From Microvelia longipes (taxonomy: Eukaryota; Arthropoda; Insecta; Hemiptera; Veliidae), in contig JACMZG010001908.1 in the NCBI GenBank assembly GCA_018340805.1, forward strand, positions 45,887,117 to 45,951,116: a stretch of DNA of 64,000 bases, in the 5' to 3' direction. The first letter of the stretch is position 1. Each line of letters begins with the position of its first letter. The position numbers and the translations under genes were made by a program. Under the pieces are notes generated by a model, which was not told the DNA's origin, did no database searches, and saw only the letters and a list, made by a program, of their open reading frames with translations. Below, one piece after another: positions 1-10,742 of this stretch.

Positions 1-50
1 GGTAGAGAAAGAGAGCCCATTATTACTGCGATCCAACGTTAATGTAAACT

Positions 51-128
51 ATCTAGCGAGTGAAGCAAGCCTATGTTGCTATGCATAATTATTAATATAT
101 GCAATCTAGCGAGCGAAGCGAGTGCGTT
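51..128 (+). repeat. Short direct repeat
   Basis: Two copies of a motif beginning atctagcgag and continuing gaagc lie at about 52-70 and 109-127. The second carries the string gcgagcgaagcgagt, which also occurs inside the family K repeats of this window. The rest of the first 320 bases is AT-rich and shows no coding signal. Confidence 0.4.
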
Positions 129-319
129 ATAACCATGTTTCTGAATAAATATATCATTAAACAAACAAATTATTAATGAAGATGATGACAAATTAGTTCC
201 ATTGTACTTATCTTAACATTAAGGGGTATTAAAGCGAAAAGATTATAGTCAAAGGTTTTGGAAAATTGTTTTATTCCAAACAGATATTTACAGATTTTAG
301 TCGAACCATTATTGCTGGA

Positions 320-950
320 GTTTCTTCAAATTCCTGAGCTTATAATAGACCAAGAGCCCAGGGGTGTTTTGTTAATAAAAAGTGTAAGGGCTGGAACCGG
401 TCTCAATTTTTCGTAAATACCTTCCTGAACAAGGATCTGCTATTCTGTTGACTCGTATCGGATGTCCCTTCTGCCTGGGTGTCCCAGGCAGAACGCACTT
501 TAGGGGTCAAAGGTTCTGCCTGGGACACCCATCCGATACGAGTCGGCAGAATTGCAGATCCTTGTTCAGGAAGGTATTTACGAAAAATTGAGACCGGTTC
601 CAGCCATTACACTGTTAGTTAACTTGGGTGGTAAGTTTGATCTGTAAAGTGCGTTCTGCCTGCGACGCCCATCCGATACGAGTCGGCAGGATTCCAGATC
701 CTTGTTCAGGAAGGTATTGACGAAAAGTTAAACCCGTTTCCAGCCATTACACTTTTTATTAACTTGGCTGGTAAATTTTAGCCCTAAAGGGTGTTCTGCC
801 TAGGACACCCATCCGATACGAGTCGGCAATTGCAGATCCTAGTTCAGGAAGGTATTTACGAAAATTGAGACCGGTTCCAGCCATTACACATCTTATTAAC
901 AAAACACCCCTGGTCTCTTGGTCTATAATATAGCTTGGTGTTGCCAACAA
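320..950. mobile_element. Composite foldback/140-bp tandem element
   Basis: Three head-to-tail copies of a 140-bp unit begin at 513, 653 and 793, each opening gttctgcct and containing atccgatacgagtcgg. An inverted copy of the unit occupies about 380-500, with a 13-base insertion near 464-476. The outer ends are also inverted: the block reading tagaccaagag and ggtgttttgtta near 346-376 is mirrored by ttaacaaaacacc and ctcttggtcta near 896-928. The whole forms a large foldback with no ORF. It is probably a non-autonomous DNA element, but the superfamily is not clear and no target duplication was identified. Confidence 0.6.
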
Positions 951-2129
951 TAAAAGGTTATTAAGTCTGGACATTTAGATGGGATCATTAGTTTATTGTT
1001 TTGTTTGATTGAAAAATGCTTGGAACTCCAAAGCAAATAATTGATTTCAAGAACACAAGCTATAATGTGCTTATAGTTCACTCTATATATTTTCTTCGTG
1101 TCGATTTTTATATAAATCGCACATAATGGACTATTTTGTCATTTTTTACACCAATCCTCTCTTTGAATTTAAACGATGAATTATGGATGCGTGATTGATG
1201 GTTCCTGTTCAAAGCGGTTTAAAGCCGATGATTTATAGACAGGTTTTTTGAAGAGAGCGACTGATCCCTCTAAGTATGTAAGAGCTTGTATCTTAATGTC
1301 AAATAACAAAACCTTATTTTGCTGCATTGAGAGTTTGGTAAAAAGACCTTTTAAATTTAAAATTTTGTTGGCCCCTTAATGCGCTTTTATTATAAATTAG
1401 AGTCTTGTTTTAATCGCTAAAATAAAAAAAAGATTAAATTTGTTTGTTGCAAGCTTTTTCCAAGATTGCAAAATTTCCAAGATTTTGTCTCATGCTATTT
1501 TTACATACCATACCGTAACATGAGTTTTCACGAATATTTCAGTGTCATAACGGCCCATGATGTCTGTTAATGTAATGGTTTAAAACAGAGCAAATTATGT
1601 TTTTGTAAAAACAGTGTGTTTTTTATTTACGACCATAATGTCATTAGCCAATTGTTCATTTAGAGATGCGCTAAAAACACTCAACTTAATTTAATAGAAA
1701 GAAGTTATGTTAGCCTACTAAAAAAAGCTACTTCTTCGTCCTAAAAAAAACGTCTCCAAGACTTGTCGACGTTTTAATCAAGGAGATTAAAAAGCATCTG
1801 GCATGTTTAGCACATGAATTAATGACTGCCCCTTACTATATTGAATGTATTAATACATACAGTAAACATTGATATTATACTGTGTTAATGACAGTCCTAA
1901 TTAATGATTAGATAAATCATTAAACAAACAAACAAAAAAAATACTGGTCAACCGGATTGTAAGAACATAAAGTTATCATGAGATGGTTCATCATCATCGC
2001 CTTCTAGTATTATGGAAGTTTTGTCTATCACGAATAAAAGCTACGATTTATAGCACTGTTGGTATATAACACAGTAGCCAATACTAATTAATATAATATT
2101 GTAATATAAAATAAATATAAAACATAAAT
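951..2129. other. AT-rich non-coding stretch
   Basis: No ORF above 60 codons and no recognised repeat. The phrase atcattaaacaaacaaa occurs near 1915 and also near 151, a short dispersed similarity on either side of the element at 320-950. Confidence 0.5.
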
Positions 2130-2465
2130 ATAACATAATATAAAATTAAAAAGTAATGATTATTGAAAAATAAATTATTAAAAAGTAAATTAAAATAAAT
2201 AAAATAAAGTTATTACAACGATTAAAATATAAAAGTAATTATCATAGATGTATAAATTAATGTAAATTTCATTTAAGTACAAGTATTAAAAGAATTACTA
2301 TTGAAATATAGTTTGCTGTTATTATCATTAAAAGTAAAAGTTAAAGTCATTTCCTTTAACACTTAAATTAGAGTAATTAACAATAACATAAATTAATTGA
2401 AGTAATTGTTATTGAAATATAAATTAAAGTAATTATCATTGAAATATAAATAGAAGTAAGTATCT
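2130..2465. repeat. Degenerate AT-rich tandem repeat
   Basis: Loose repeats built from phrases such as aaagtaattatcattg and aaatataaatta. There is no GC-rich component and no coding potential. It is probably a decayed minisatellite. Confidence 0.5.
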
Positions 2466-3671
2466 TGGCTGCGTGGTCCAAAATTGAACTAACCAAAAAC
2501 GTGTCATTTTTATTAAATTAAGCCAAGGTGAAGATTATAATCCTCCCAAGCAGACACAAAAAATATATGTAAAGCGCCAAATGTTAAAAAATACATTTTT
2601 AAAAAATATTTAAAAATTCAAGAATTTAATATATTTTCGAAAAAATCCGAGTAGAAACTAACCTGTAGTAGAGACGACATACTATGCATGTAAATTTCTA
2701 TTGCATTTAAATAATAATTTAAAAACAATTTTACCTTACATTTCGATTTTTTTAATAAACGCTGAGTAAAACTTAAAATTGATCTCGTCTACAAAAAACC
2801 CAAATCCGGAGCACGGATGTGGTTGCCCGACAATCAAGGATCCTCTGAGTCAGAGTATTGATTGAGAGATTAGAATACAACCACAGTTGTGTGGTTATTT
2901 TAAATTCACGATTTAGCATGTTTTCTATCTTGATTTTTTCTTCAATACCCATCTCCAAATATTTTAACATTACTTTATCAATTTTTATGTATGATGTGGG
3001 TCGATTAGCATAATTACGGTTCCCAAGCTTTAACCGAAGGTTTAAAAAAAGTTATATAAGGTGTATTTTAGAATTTAGTTTTCTTTAGCTTATATCATAT
3101 AATAATAATGTCATCATATAGTAATTTTATTTGAAAATAGTAAAAACAGTATACAAATTGAAATGGCGTTGCAACTATTTTTTTTCTCCCTCCCTGAGGG
3201 CACCTCGGCTTAGTGCCGCCTTTGCCCAAATAAAAGTATTAATATTTATTGTTAAATGATGATTGTTATGTGTGCAAATAAATGGTTTGTTTATTTGTAT
3301 AATATAATATTAGGAAAAGCATAGCACTTGCAATAAATTTAATTCACTTTGTTGTATTTTATGACCACATTTTAGTACTTAAACGTCTCATAAATAAAAA
3401 AAATTAATAACCCACTTTAATGACTCAGCAAAAATGCTAATTTTCACCAAACTCAAATCTTATTAGCTAGAGCTGCGCCTGTAACATTATCTAAACTGAA
3501 TTTATAGAATGTACTACAAATATATACTACTGCATAAAACAAACAAAGCTGCGAAATAAAACATTTTTATTCGCATTTATTATAATAATAATTTATGTAA
3601 ATAAATCACGTTTTTTGACTAAACCAATTGGTACGTAAATAAATAAATAAATGATTTATTTACACAAAAAC
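2466..3671. other. AT-rich non-coding stretch
   Basis: No gene is visible. A small GC-rich hairpin (gggcac / gtgcc) lies near 3196-3219 in otherwise AT-rich DNA; its function is unknown. Confidence 0.5.
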
Positions 3672-3674
3672 TAA

Positions 3675-3766
3675 GGCCCGTATTCAAAGACATCTTCCTA
3701 ACATTCTCCTTAAGGAACAAGGAGAATGTTAGGAAAATGTTAGGAAGATATCTTTGAATACGGGCC
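3675..3766. mobile_element. 92-bp PIF/Harbinger-type micro-MITE
   Basis: An almost complete palindrome starting GGCCCGTATTCAAAGAC and ending with its reverse complement. It is flanked by the 3-bp direct repeat TAA at 3672-3674 and 3767-3769. A 3-bp TWA target duplication is characteristic of PIF/Harbinger transposition. The interior carries the CCTAACATTCTCC / GGAGAATGTTAGG arms also present in the 1173-bp element at 13033-14205, so the two are one family. It has no coding capacity and would need a transposase supplied from elsewhere. Confidence 0.88.
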
Positions 3767-3769
3767 TAA

Positions 3770-6152
3770 GTTACAAATAAAACAACAAAACAAAAATGGT
3801 AAATAAAATAACATGCAAAGTTCAATTTTTTAAAATAGGAAAAAAATATGTAAAAATGATGAACTCTAGAAAAATTAGATCTTCCGCCCATCCTTTTTCA
3901 AATCAAGGGAAATTGAGCGGGCCGCTGGCCAGCCTGTGCATTTTAAATAAATAGATATGAGATAAAAAGCTGAGTTACCTTGACAGCTTGATTTCATAAC
4001 TATCTATGCTGTAATACCATTTATGTTATGATGCCTGTATTGTCTCAGTGTTTATGACAAAAATGTTTGCTTTAGATTAGTTTAAAATTCTAAACCAAAT
4101 AAAGCCACTAAACCTACTTACGGTAGAAAATACTATTTTATTAATCTGTCGCTAAAATTTTAAAAGCGTACTGGTAAAATTCAAAAAAATTCCATCCAGG
4201 TTAAGTATTATCAAGGAGTAAATAGGGATAGTATATCTCCCAAGGGATTGAAAGTTGTCCTTAGAATACACGGCTTTTACATTGCCTCTTAAGGTAGGTA
4301 AAACTTAATCAGCTTTTTTTTTAATTTCCCACAATTTAGTTTTGTAGAATATTTGTTGCTGATATTTTTTTTTAGTTTTATTTATTAATTGGTTATTTGA
4401 ATCAATTTTAAACAAAATATTACATTTTTTTAAATAATTTAGAGTCAACACTGGACACCAGCAATAATCCAAATCCGGTATTTCCCCTAAACTTTTCTTT
4501 TTCAGATGTTTATAAGACCTACCGAGTATTTTTGTTTTCTATTTTTCGGTCAGTGTGTGTGTGTCTACTATCAGAGCTCTCAGTGTTTGACTTCATTAAC
4601 AAAAGTTCAAAAAACTGCATAAAAATTTTATAAATCGCGTAAACATAATTCCATCGATTTGAGTTTTAGCTTTTTTTGTATTGTTGTATTATTGACGTTT
4701 TAAAAATTTTTATTTATTTATATACTTTTATTAAGAATAATTGGAAACAAGCATAAGAAAATATAACTAATATTTACTTCAAAGTTAATTTAATATTCTT
4801 CAATCTCTTGTTACGAAATTGTAAATTTATACAAATTCATCAAGTTTGTCTAGCTTAAGGGTTGTTAGTTTGTAAAGCTTACTTACGCTTCATTTAATAT
4901 GACTTCAATTTTTCAAAAAGAACTTTGTTAAATTTAAGAAAACTTAATTAAAATAAATCCGTTTTTTACTTAATGTTTGTTAGAGATTAAGTGTTTTCTA
5001 AAATGTTTAAAGCCTTAAAGTAGATCTTTGCTTAGTTTGACACTTTCTTATCAAGTTAAGAAAATTGTGTTTAAGGATTAAAGTCGTTAGGGATGAAAAA
5101 AGTTTTCTTTAAAAATAGTACGCTTTTTTGACTGGCAAACTGTACGCAAAATTCGAGATAGTAATCTTGACACAGTTCCTTGCGAATTTCTACTAGGACA
5201 ATTTCGCTAATAAGGGATAAAGGCATGGCTGAAAACCGGCTGTGCTGCCTAAATCCGCTGTTGAGGTTCAAAAAAATGTCTATTAAGTCCTTATCAAAGA
5301 GCAAAAGTCTCTCCTTTTTAAATAAAGAAAGCCTTCCACCGCAACCTCGTAATTCCTTTGAAAATTTGCCATAAACGGTCTGCCAACAAAAATTTCACCT
5401 ACCTATACCTCACTAGGTATAGTTTTAGATAATTTTTGCTTGGAATGCGCTGCAACATTATTGTTAAATATTTAAGGTGTAAAACTATAACTATAATAAA
5501 AATTGGATCCTCCTTTCACTTCTGATTTAATACTACTTCAAAAAATGACAATCTGTCAAATTATAAATTAAATAAAAAATAATAAATAAATAAATAAAAT
5601 TCAACCATCTCCAACAATTATTATAAAGAATATCATATATGGACAAGCCTTGTATGAAGGCTAAAATTGTAGTCCAAAGTTAATTTTAGAAGAGCGAACT
5701 TAGTTAATGTACAAAAAGCCTGTTAAATTAACAGGCTCTCTTTTTTTGGAAACACGAAGTATATAATTAAACAACACAAATGTTGCTTCACTGAATACAA
5801 AGCATAATGCGAATACTTGAGCTGAGGAATATATAAGTCGTTAAAAAAGAAAGCGAGCATACTAAGGAAATTCGCTTGGCATGCAGACCTGCATGCATTT
5901 TTGTAACTAAAGATATTAATGAAAGAGATAAGAAGTAGAAGAAATAGTCTACCATTTTGTAGATTCTTATCATTTGAGCTTTCTGCTTATGTGTATCTGA
6001 GTTTGCAACTGTTAAAAGTTAAAATCAGGAAAATACTGTAAAAAATTAAAACTTAAATTTTTAACATTTAACTAATGATTCATTCACTATACGAGACTTT
6101 AGTTAGTTGAATAAATATTTATAAATAATTTGATAAAAAATTATTGGTAAAT
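3770..6152. other. AT-rich non-coding stretch
   Basis: No supported gene. A palindrome agcctgtta / taacaggct followed by a T run lies at 5718-5745. Around 5180-5260 the sequence faintly resembles the tRNA-like start of family B (gcgaatttc, then cgctaataagggata, then catggc) and may be a decayed fragment. Confidence 0.45.
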
Positions 6153-6652
6153 CTTCGGTATACGGTGCACCCTGTTATCAATACTATATATCGATATATT
6201 TTTAGTTACGCGACACGTAAACGAGAACTGAGCACTTAAAAGATAAGCAGCGTCGTTAAATTATTAATCATAATTAAAACATTAAAAAAACCAAACAACA
6301 AATAAATGAAAACATTAACAACAAAAATATAATAAAAAACCTGAAAATAACAAACACAAAAATACGTAAAAAATTCACGTAACATAAAATTAGATGTGGT
6401 GTATCATCGATTATTCTTATAAAAACATAGTTAAAACATTATAAAAACATTAAAAAAATATGAAAATAGTTATAAACCATTTTACAACAAATAAAAAAAA
6501 CACAAACAACAAAAAAAAACATTTAAAAAAATAATAAAATATGTCCATAAACGTAAAAGAAAAGGCATATATCGATTATTCCTACGTCACATCTCTAAAC
6601 TGAAAATATATCGATATATAGTATTGATAACAGGGTGCACCGTATACCGAAG
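6153..6652. mobile_element. 500-bp MITE with about 50-bp terminal inverted repeats
   Basis: The left end begins cttcggtatacggtgcaccc and runs through ttatcaatactatatatcga. The right end is its reverse complement to position 6652. The two 50-bp arms are nearly identical. The interior is A-rich, with aaaaacatta-type repetition and no ORF. If the element proper begins at CGGTGCACC, the flanks would be TA/TA, compatible with a Tc1/mariner-type duplication, but the symmetry of the ends makes the true boundary ambiguous. Confidence 0.75.
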
Positions 6653-6741
6653 TTCAGGCAAATTATTTTATTTGATAAAAATAAATATTGTATAAATATT
6701 TGGAAATTCAATAATAATTTTAACGTTTCCTCACCTACACC

Positions 6742-7017
6742 TAAACTATAACTTTATAAAGATTTAGATCTTCCGGTGGTGACCGCGTTAATGTAGATGA
6801 TGAATCCGTGTTTTGCTTCCACTGTGGGAGGCATCTTCAGGGATGTGGGACATCATGGAATGCTCTACACTACAAAACTGAACTTAAGATGGAGCCGATG
6901 GAGGGCCTATTTATACCTGTTTCTGGCCTTGTCTTCAAGGACGATGATTATAGCCATGAGAAGGGATAATAAAGTTATTGTAATAACTATGAGGGATAAT
7001 AATAAAGTTATAGTTTA
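6742..7017 (-). repeat. Penelope-like/hammerhead-like repeat, copy 1
   Basis: A 276-bp block bounded by a perfect 16-bp inverted repeat: taaactataactttat at 6742-6757 and its complement at 7002-7017. Positions 6767-6870 match the block at 47587-47705. On the minus strand both contain the phrase ctgaagatgcctcccacag followed by tggaagc. This layout resembles the hammerhead-type core seen in Penelope-like elements. In this copy the expected GAAAC is AAAAC, so the core is damaged. The class assignment is inference. Confidence 0.5.
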
Positions 7018-8178
7018 AGTAGTATGCCTAAACTATAACAGATATAGTTGGAACAAAGGATAAGGGATAAGCTGTACAGTATATTTTCAATATAACACAC
7101 ACATTTTCAATATATAATACAATTAGCATTGTATAGTATATTGAAAATATACTCGATGCTAATATTTTTTTAAAAGTATAAAATATTATGATCTCTAAAT
7201 CTATATTTCGCTTTTTTCTTTCTTTTATGTTGACAATTTCTTAAAAATGTTGTAAGGTTCAATAAGAAAACCAAAAGGTGAACGCTTAATAAATTTTAGG
7301 AAAGAAAATGGAATTAGGTCACATGAATAGTTGATATGATCCACTCTCATTTTGATTATATTTCTAAAAGAAAAACTGCTCAGTGTTGGGGTGAGTGTCG
7401 GTATAAACTTGATGCAACAAGGCAAAATCAATCCTTGTCAGGGCTTCTAGGGCCAAATTGTTGGGGTTTTGTAAATAGATGAGGGTGTAGAATGTGTTCG
7501 GAATTTTCCATAGTTTTCAAGTAAATGGCTCCGGGGCATGACATAAGAGGAGTTGGTTTATCCGGACGAGTAAAGGCAACGTTATGACGTCACTAAACTT
7601 ATACTCTCGTATCAGAATAACTTTTCTCATCCGATACTTTTTATCATGTGTTCTTTTAGAGTTTTATTTCATTTTAAACTTATAAGCAAAATAACTAGAA
7701 GTTAATTAAGATGCCTAAATTTAATGATTTGTGTTCTTTTAAATTTAAAATTATTTTATAATATTTAGCATTATCATTTTTTTCTTACTCATATCGAATT
7801 TCTTCTTTGTATAAATATACTTTGCTGGAAGATCTATATGAAGTTCTTTCCAGATATTGCACTAGAATTTAGTTTCTTTTTAATATTTTTTTTACCAAGA
7901 GGGCAATGAATGTTCACAACCATTGTCATTTTTAGTGAAATTCATTGTTATCTTTAATATATATTTAATCTGATGGAGATACTTAAATTAATTAAGATTA
8001 ATTATTTTGAAAAATTACCTCCTCTAAATAATAAAACCATCGAAGGATGTAGTCATTTGTAATATTATATTAAATGAATTAAACATATATTATCTGCGAT
8101 AATGAAGATTATATTTCATAAAACTTGTGGGCGTATTATACTTACATTTCTAACTAACTGTAGAAAATTAAAACAAAA
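7018..8178. other. AT-rich non-coding stretch
   Basis: No supported gene. A short inverted repeat (agtatattttcaatat / atattgaaaatatact) lies between 7078 and 7153. A GC-richer patch at 7440-7590 was inspected for an exon and judged unconvincing. Confidence 0.45.
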
Positions 8179-8541
8179 TCGGGTACGGGGTACCTCGGAA
8201 CTTTTCTCATCCTTCCTGCATCGGACTCGCTTCGCTCGTCCTCAAAATATACAATTCGCCAAATTTAAACTCCAACATGTTTTCGGACTCGCTTCACTCG
8301 TTTTTATATAGTAAATACATCCGTTCCATTCTCAGCGGTCATCCATACAGCACTGATCATGCTCAATGCTACTTATATTTTATGATCCAACAAAAATAAT
8401 GGAACGAAACTGGAACTTGTCGTATTGAAACGAAACTTAACTGAATTATTTTCTTATTTTTTTACTGGAATACATAAGTCATTCCATAAAAATTACACTA
8501 ATGTTGATAATAAGATGACACTTGTCACATATGTTGTTTTA
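8179..8541 (+). repeat. Family K element, 5' half (interrupted by family B copy 1)
   Basis: Starts TCGGGTACGGGGTACCTCGG, continues through the cggactcgcttcgctcgtcc motif and the agcggtcatccatacagcac motif, and stops at acatatgttgtttta. The intact copy at 55703-56487 shows that the next bases should be tatacatagc. Those bases resume only at about 10445, after a 1.9-kb insertion. Confidence 0.75.
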
Positions 8542-8574
8542 GCGAATTTCCTTTAAAAATTCGCCTAATGGGAT

Positions 8575-8635
8575 AGGCGTCATGGCGGAATTCGAACCTC
8601 GGACCACGACACAAATCCGTTTCAGAGGTCCCTAA
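8575..8635 (-). repeat. tRNA-like segment at the start of family B copy 1
   Basis: On the minus strand the block reads ggtccgaggttcgaattccg, containing a GGTTCGAATTCC box close to the pol III B-box consensus. It is flanked by complementary cgtcat and atgacg that could act as a short closing stem. It is not a functional tRNA gene: no complete cloverleaf is seen. Equivalent blocks lie at about 24376-24436 and 52482-52542. Confidence 0.5.
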
Positions 8636-8663
8636 TGACGAAAAAATACTTTTTGCGAAACTT

Positions 8664-8907
<244 letters not shown>

Positions 8908-9137
8908 TTCTAGACACTTTCTTGTAAACACACTATCTTTCGAACGGATTAAAATTTTTTAACCAAACTTGGTACAAAAATCAACCTTCGGGAGGACACA
9001 AACCCTATTGAAAACCAGGTTTTTGTGGCGTCATTAACCCGGTTTGCTGAGTCAGCGAAATTTTCAAAAAAATCTGCAAAATTTAGGGTTGATATTTTTT
9101 GCCGCGAAAAAGGTTAATATTTATGTTTTTTGAGACG

Positions 9138-9565
9138 CTGAATCGAATGAAACCGGTCCGAAGTCGATACGACCACTCTAAGTGACCTAAAAATCGAAAA
9201 AACCATTGTAAATTACCAAAAACCAAAATTTAGGTCGATAAAAATAAATTTCGAGTAGGGTGTCGTTTTCTATGTAATTTTGGGCGCTGAATCGAATGAA
9301 ACCAGTCCGAAGTCGATACGACCACTTTAAGTTACCAAAAAGTCGAAAAAACCACAAAAATTATAGAAAACCAAAATTACAGTCGTTAAAAATTAAATTT
9401 CGAGTAGGGTGTCGTTTTCAATGTTTTTTGGGCCTCTGAGTTGAATGCCAGTGGTCCGGAGTCAATACGACCACTCAAACTCAGGGTACCTGGGTTCACA
9501 TCCTGGAAGGGTCGATAATTTTTTATCGTTTTTTTTACTTAATATAAGTTTACAACTAGAAAATA
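9138..9565 (+). repeat. 148-bp tandem units in family B copy 1
   Basis: Units begin at 9138, 9286 and about 9434. Units 1 and 2 share gctgaatcgaatgaaacc, gaagtcgatacgaccact and cgagtagggtgtcgttttc. Unit 3 changes into a tRNA-like form with ggtccggagtcaatacgacc followed by cctgggttcacatcctgg. Confidence 0.8.
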
Positions 9566-10440
9566 ATTCTGGCACGGTGGTCCGCATGTCGGGCGAATTT
9601 CCTTTGGATGCGAGCACTAAAACCCAGAGTACCTGGGTTCAAATCCTAGTAGGGACAGTAATTTTTTATCGTTTTTTTACCTAATATAAGTTTACAACTA
9701 GGAAATAATTCCGGCGCGGTGGTCCGCTGTCGGGCGAATTTCATTTAGAATACGTGTTTCCGTGCTAAACAACCCTTTTCTTGCTTATGCAAGAACCATG
9801 CCCATTGCGTGGTTCCGGTTCATGCTTTAGAACCTAAGCAGTTACTCAATTGTCAAGCACTGCTCGTAACTCATTTTGTCTGTATTTTCCAAAGGAAATG
9901 CGCTAAAACCTTTAAAGATAACTGACTAAGCTCAAAGATAAGTAACTAAGCTTTAAACTAGTGCAAATAATAGTGTGTACTTCTAATTTTAGAGGCATAG
10001 TTTTGTACAACAACTGGATGATTATGCGCATTTCCTTTGGAAAATACAGACAAAATGAGTTACGAGCAGTGCTTGACAATTGAGTAACTGCTTAGGTTCT
10101 AAAGCATGAACCATAACCTTAAGCAAGAAATGGGTTGTTTAGCACGGAAACAGGCATTCTAAATGAAATTCGCCCGACAGCGGACCACCGCGCCGGAATT
10201 ATTTATTTAGTAGTTGTAAACTTATATAATGTAAAAAGCACGGAAACACGCATCCAAAGGAAATTCGCCCGACATGCGGACCACCGCGCCAGAATTATTT
10301 TCTAGTTGTAAACTTATATTAGGTAAAAAAACGATACAAAATTATTGTCCCTACTAGGATTTGAACCCAGGTACTCTGGGTTTTAGTGCTCGCATCCAAA
10401 GGAAATTCGCCCGACATGCGGACCACCGCGCCAGAATTTT
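9566..10440. repeat. Large foldback of tRNA-like modules, family B copy 1
   Basis: The left arm (9566-9910) and right arm (10026-10440) are inverted copies separated by a loop of about 115 bases. Each arm holds ggtggtccgc, gggcgaatttc and cgtgtttccgtgct phrases. In the left arm TGGCACGGTGG (9570-9580) and GGTTCAAATCC (9636-9646) are one mismatch from the pol III A and B boxes, spaced as in a tRNA, so the module looks tRNA-derived, possibly Leu or Ser type. The left arm contains a segment (gcaagaaccatgcccattg and flanks) that is absent from the right arm. Confidence 0.8.
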
Positions 10441-10444
10441 TGTC

Positions 10445-10742
10445 ATATACATAGCTACATGCGTGCCAAATTTCATCGCATAATTTTTCCGCGTTTTTGG
10501 ATTTTTCAAAATTTTTGCTGAGTCATTATTGCAGGTTAATGACGTCATGAAAAAAAAATTCTGAATAGCACAACTGCAGCGGTAGATTAATTTACACACG
10601 TACAGACAACTTTGCAAAAACCACTCAGGAGGCCTTAAAAACGCCCGAAACTGATAATTCCGGTTTCAACCCTGTTTGGGATTTTTTTTGCAAACACAAT
10701 ACTTTTCCTATATAGCTACGGTATCAATAAGAAAAAGTAAAA
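10445..10742 (+). repeat. Family K element, 3' half
   Basis: Continues the K copy that starts at 8179: tatacatagctacatgcgtg, gctgagtcattattgc, taatgacgtcatg, aaactgataattccggttt, and finally the terminal imperfect hairpin acttttcct / agaaaaagt around ctacggtatc. Confidence 0.75.

Noticed and set aside
5718..5745. Hairpin followed by T run as a rho-independent terminator
   Set aside because: The window is eukaryotic and no gene ends there.
7512..7560. Possible small exon beginning ATGGCTCCGGGGCATGAC
   Set aside because: The donor (CGA/GTAAAG) is weak, no acceptor is convincing, and its phase does not fit the exon at 15759.
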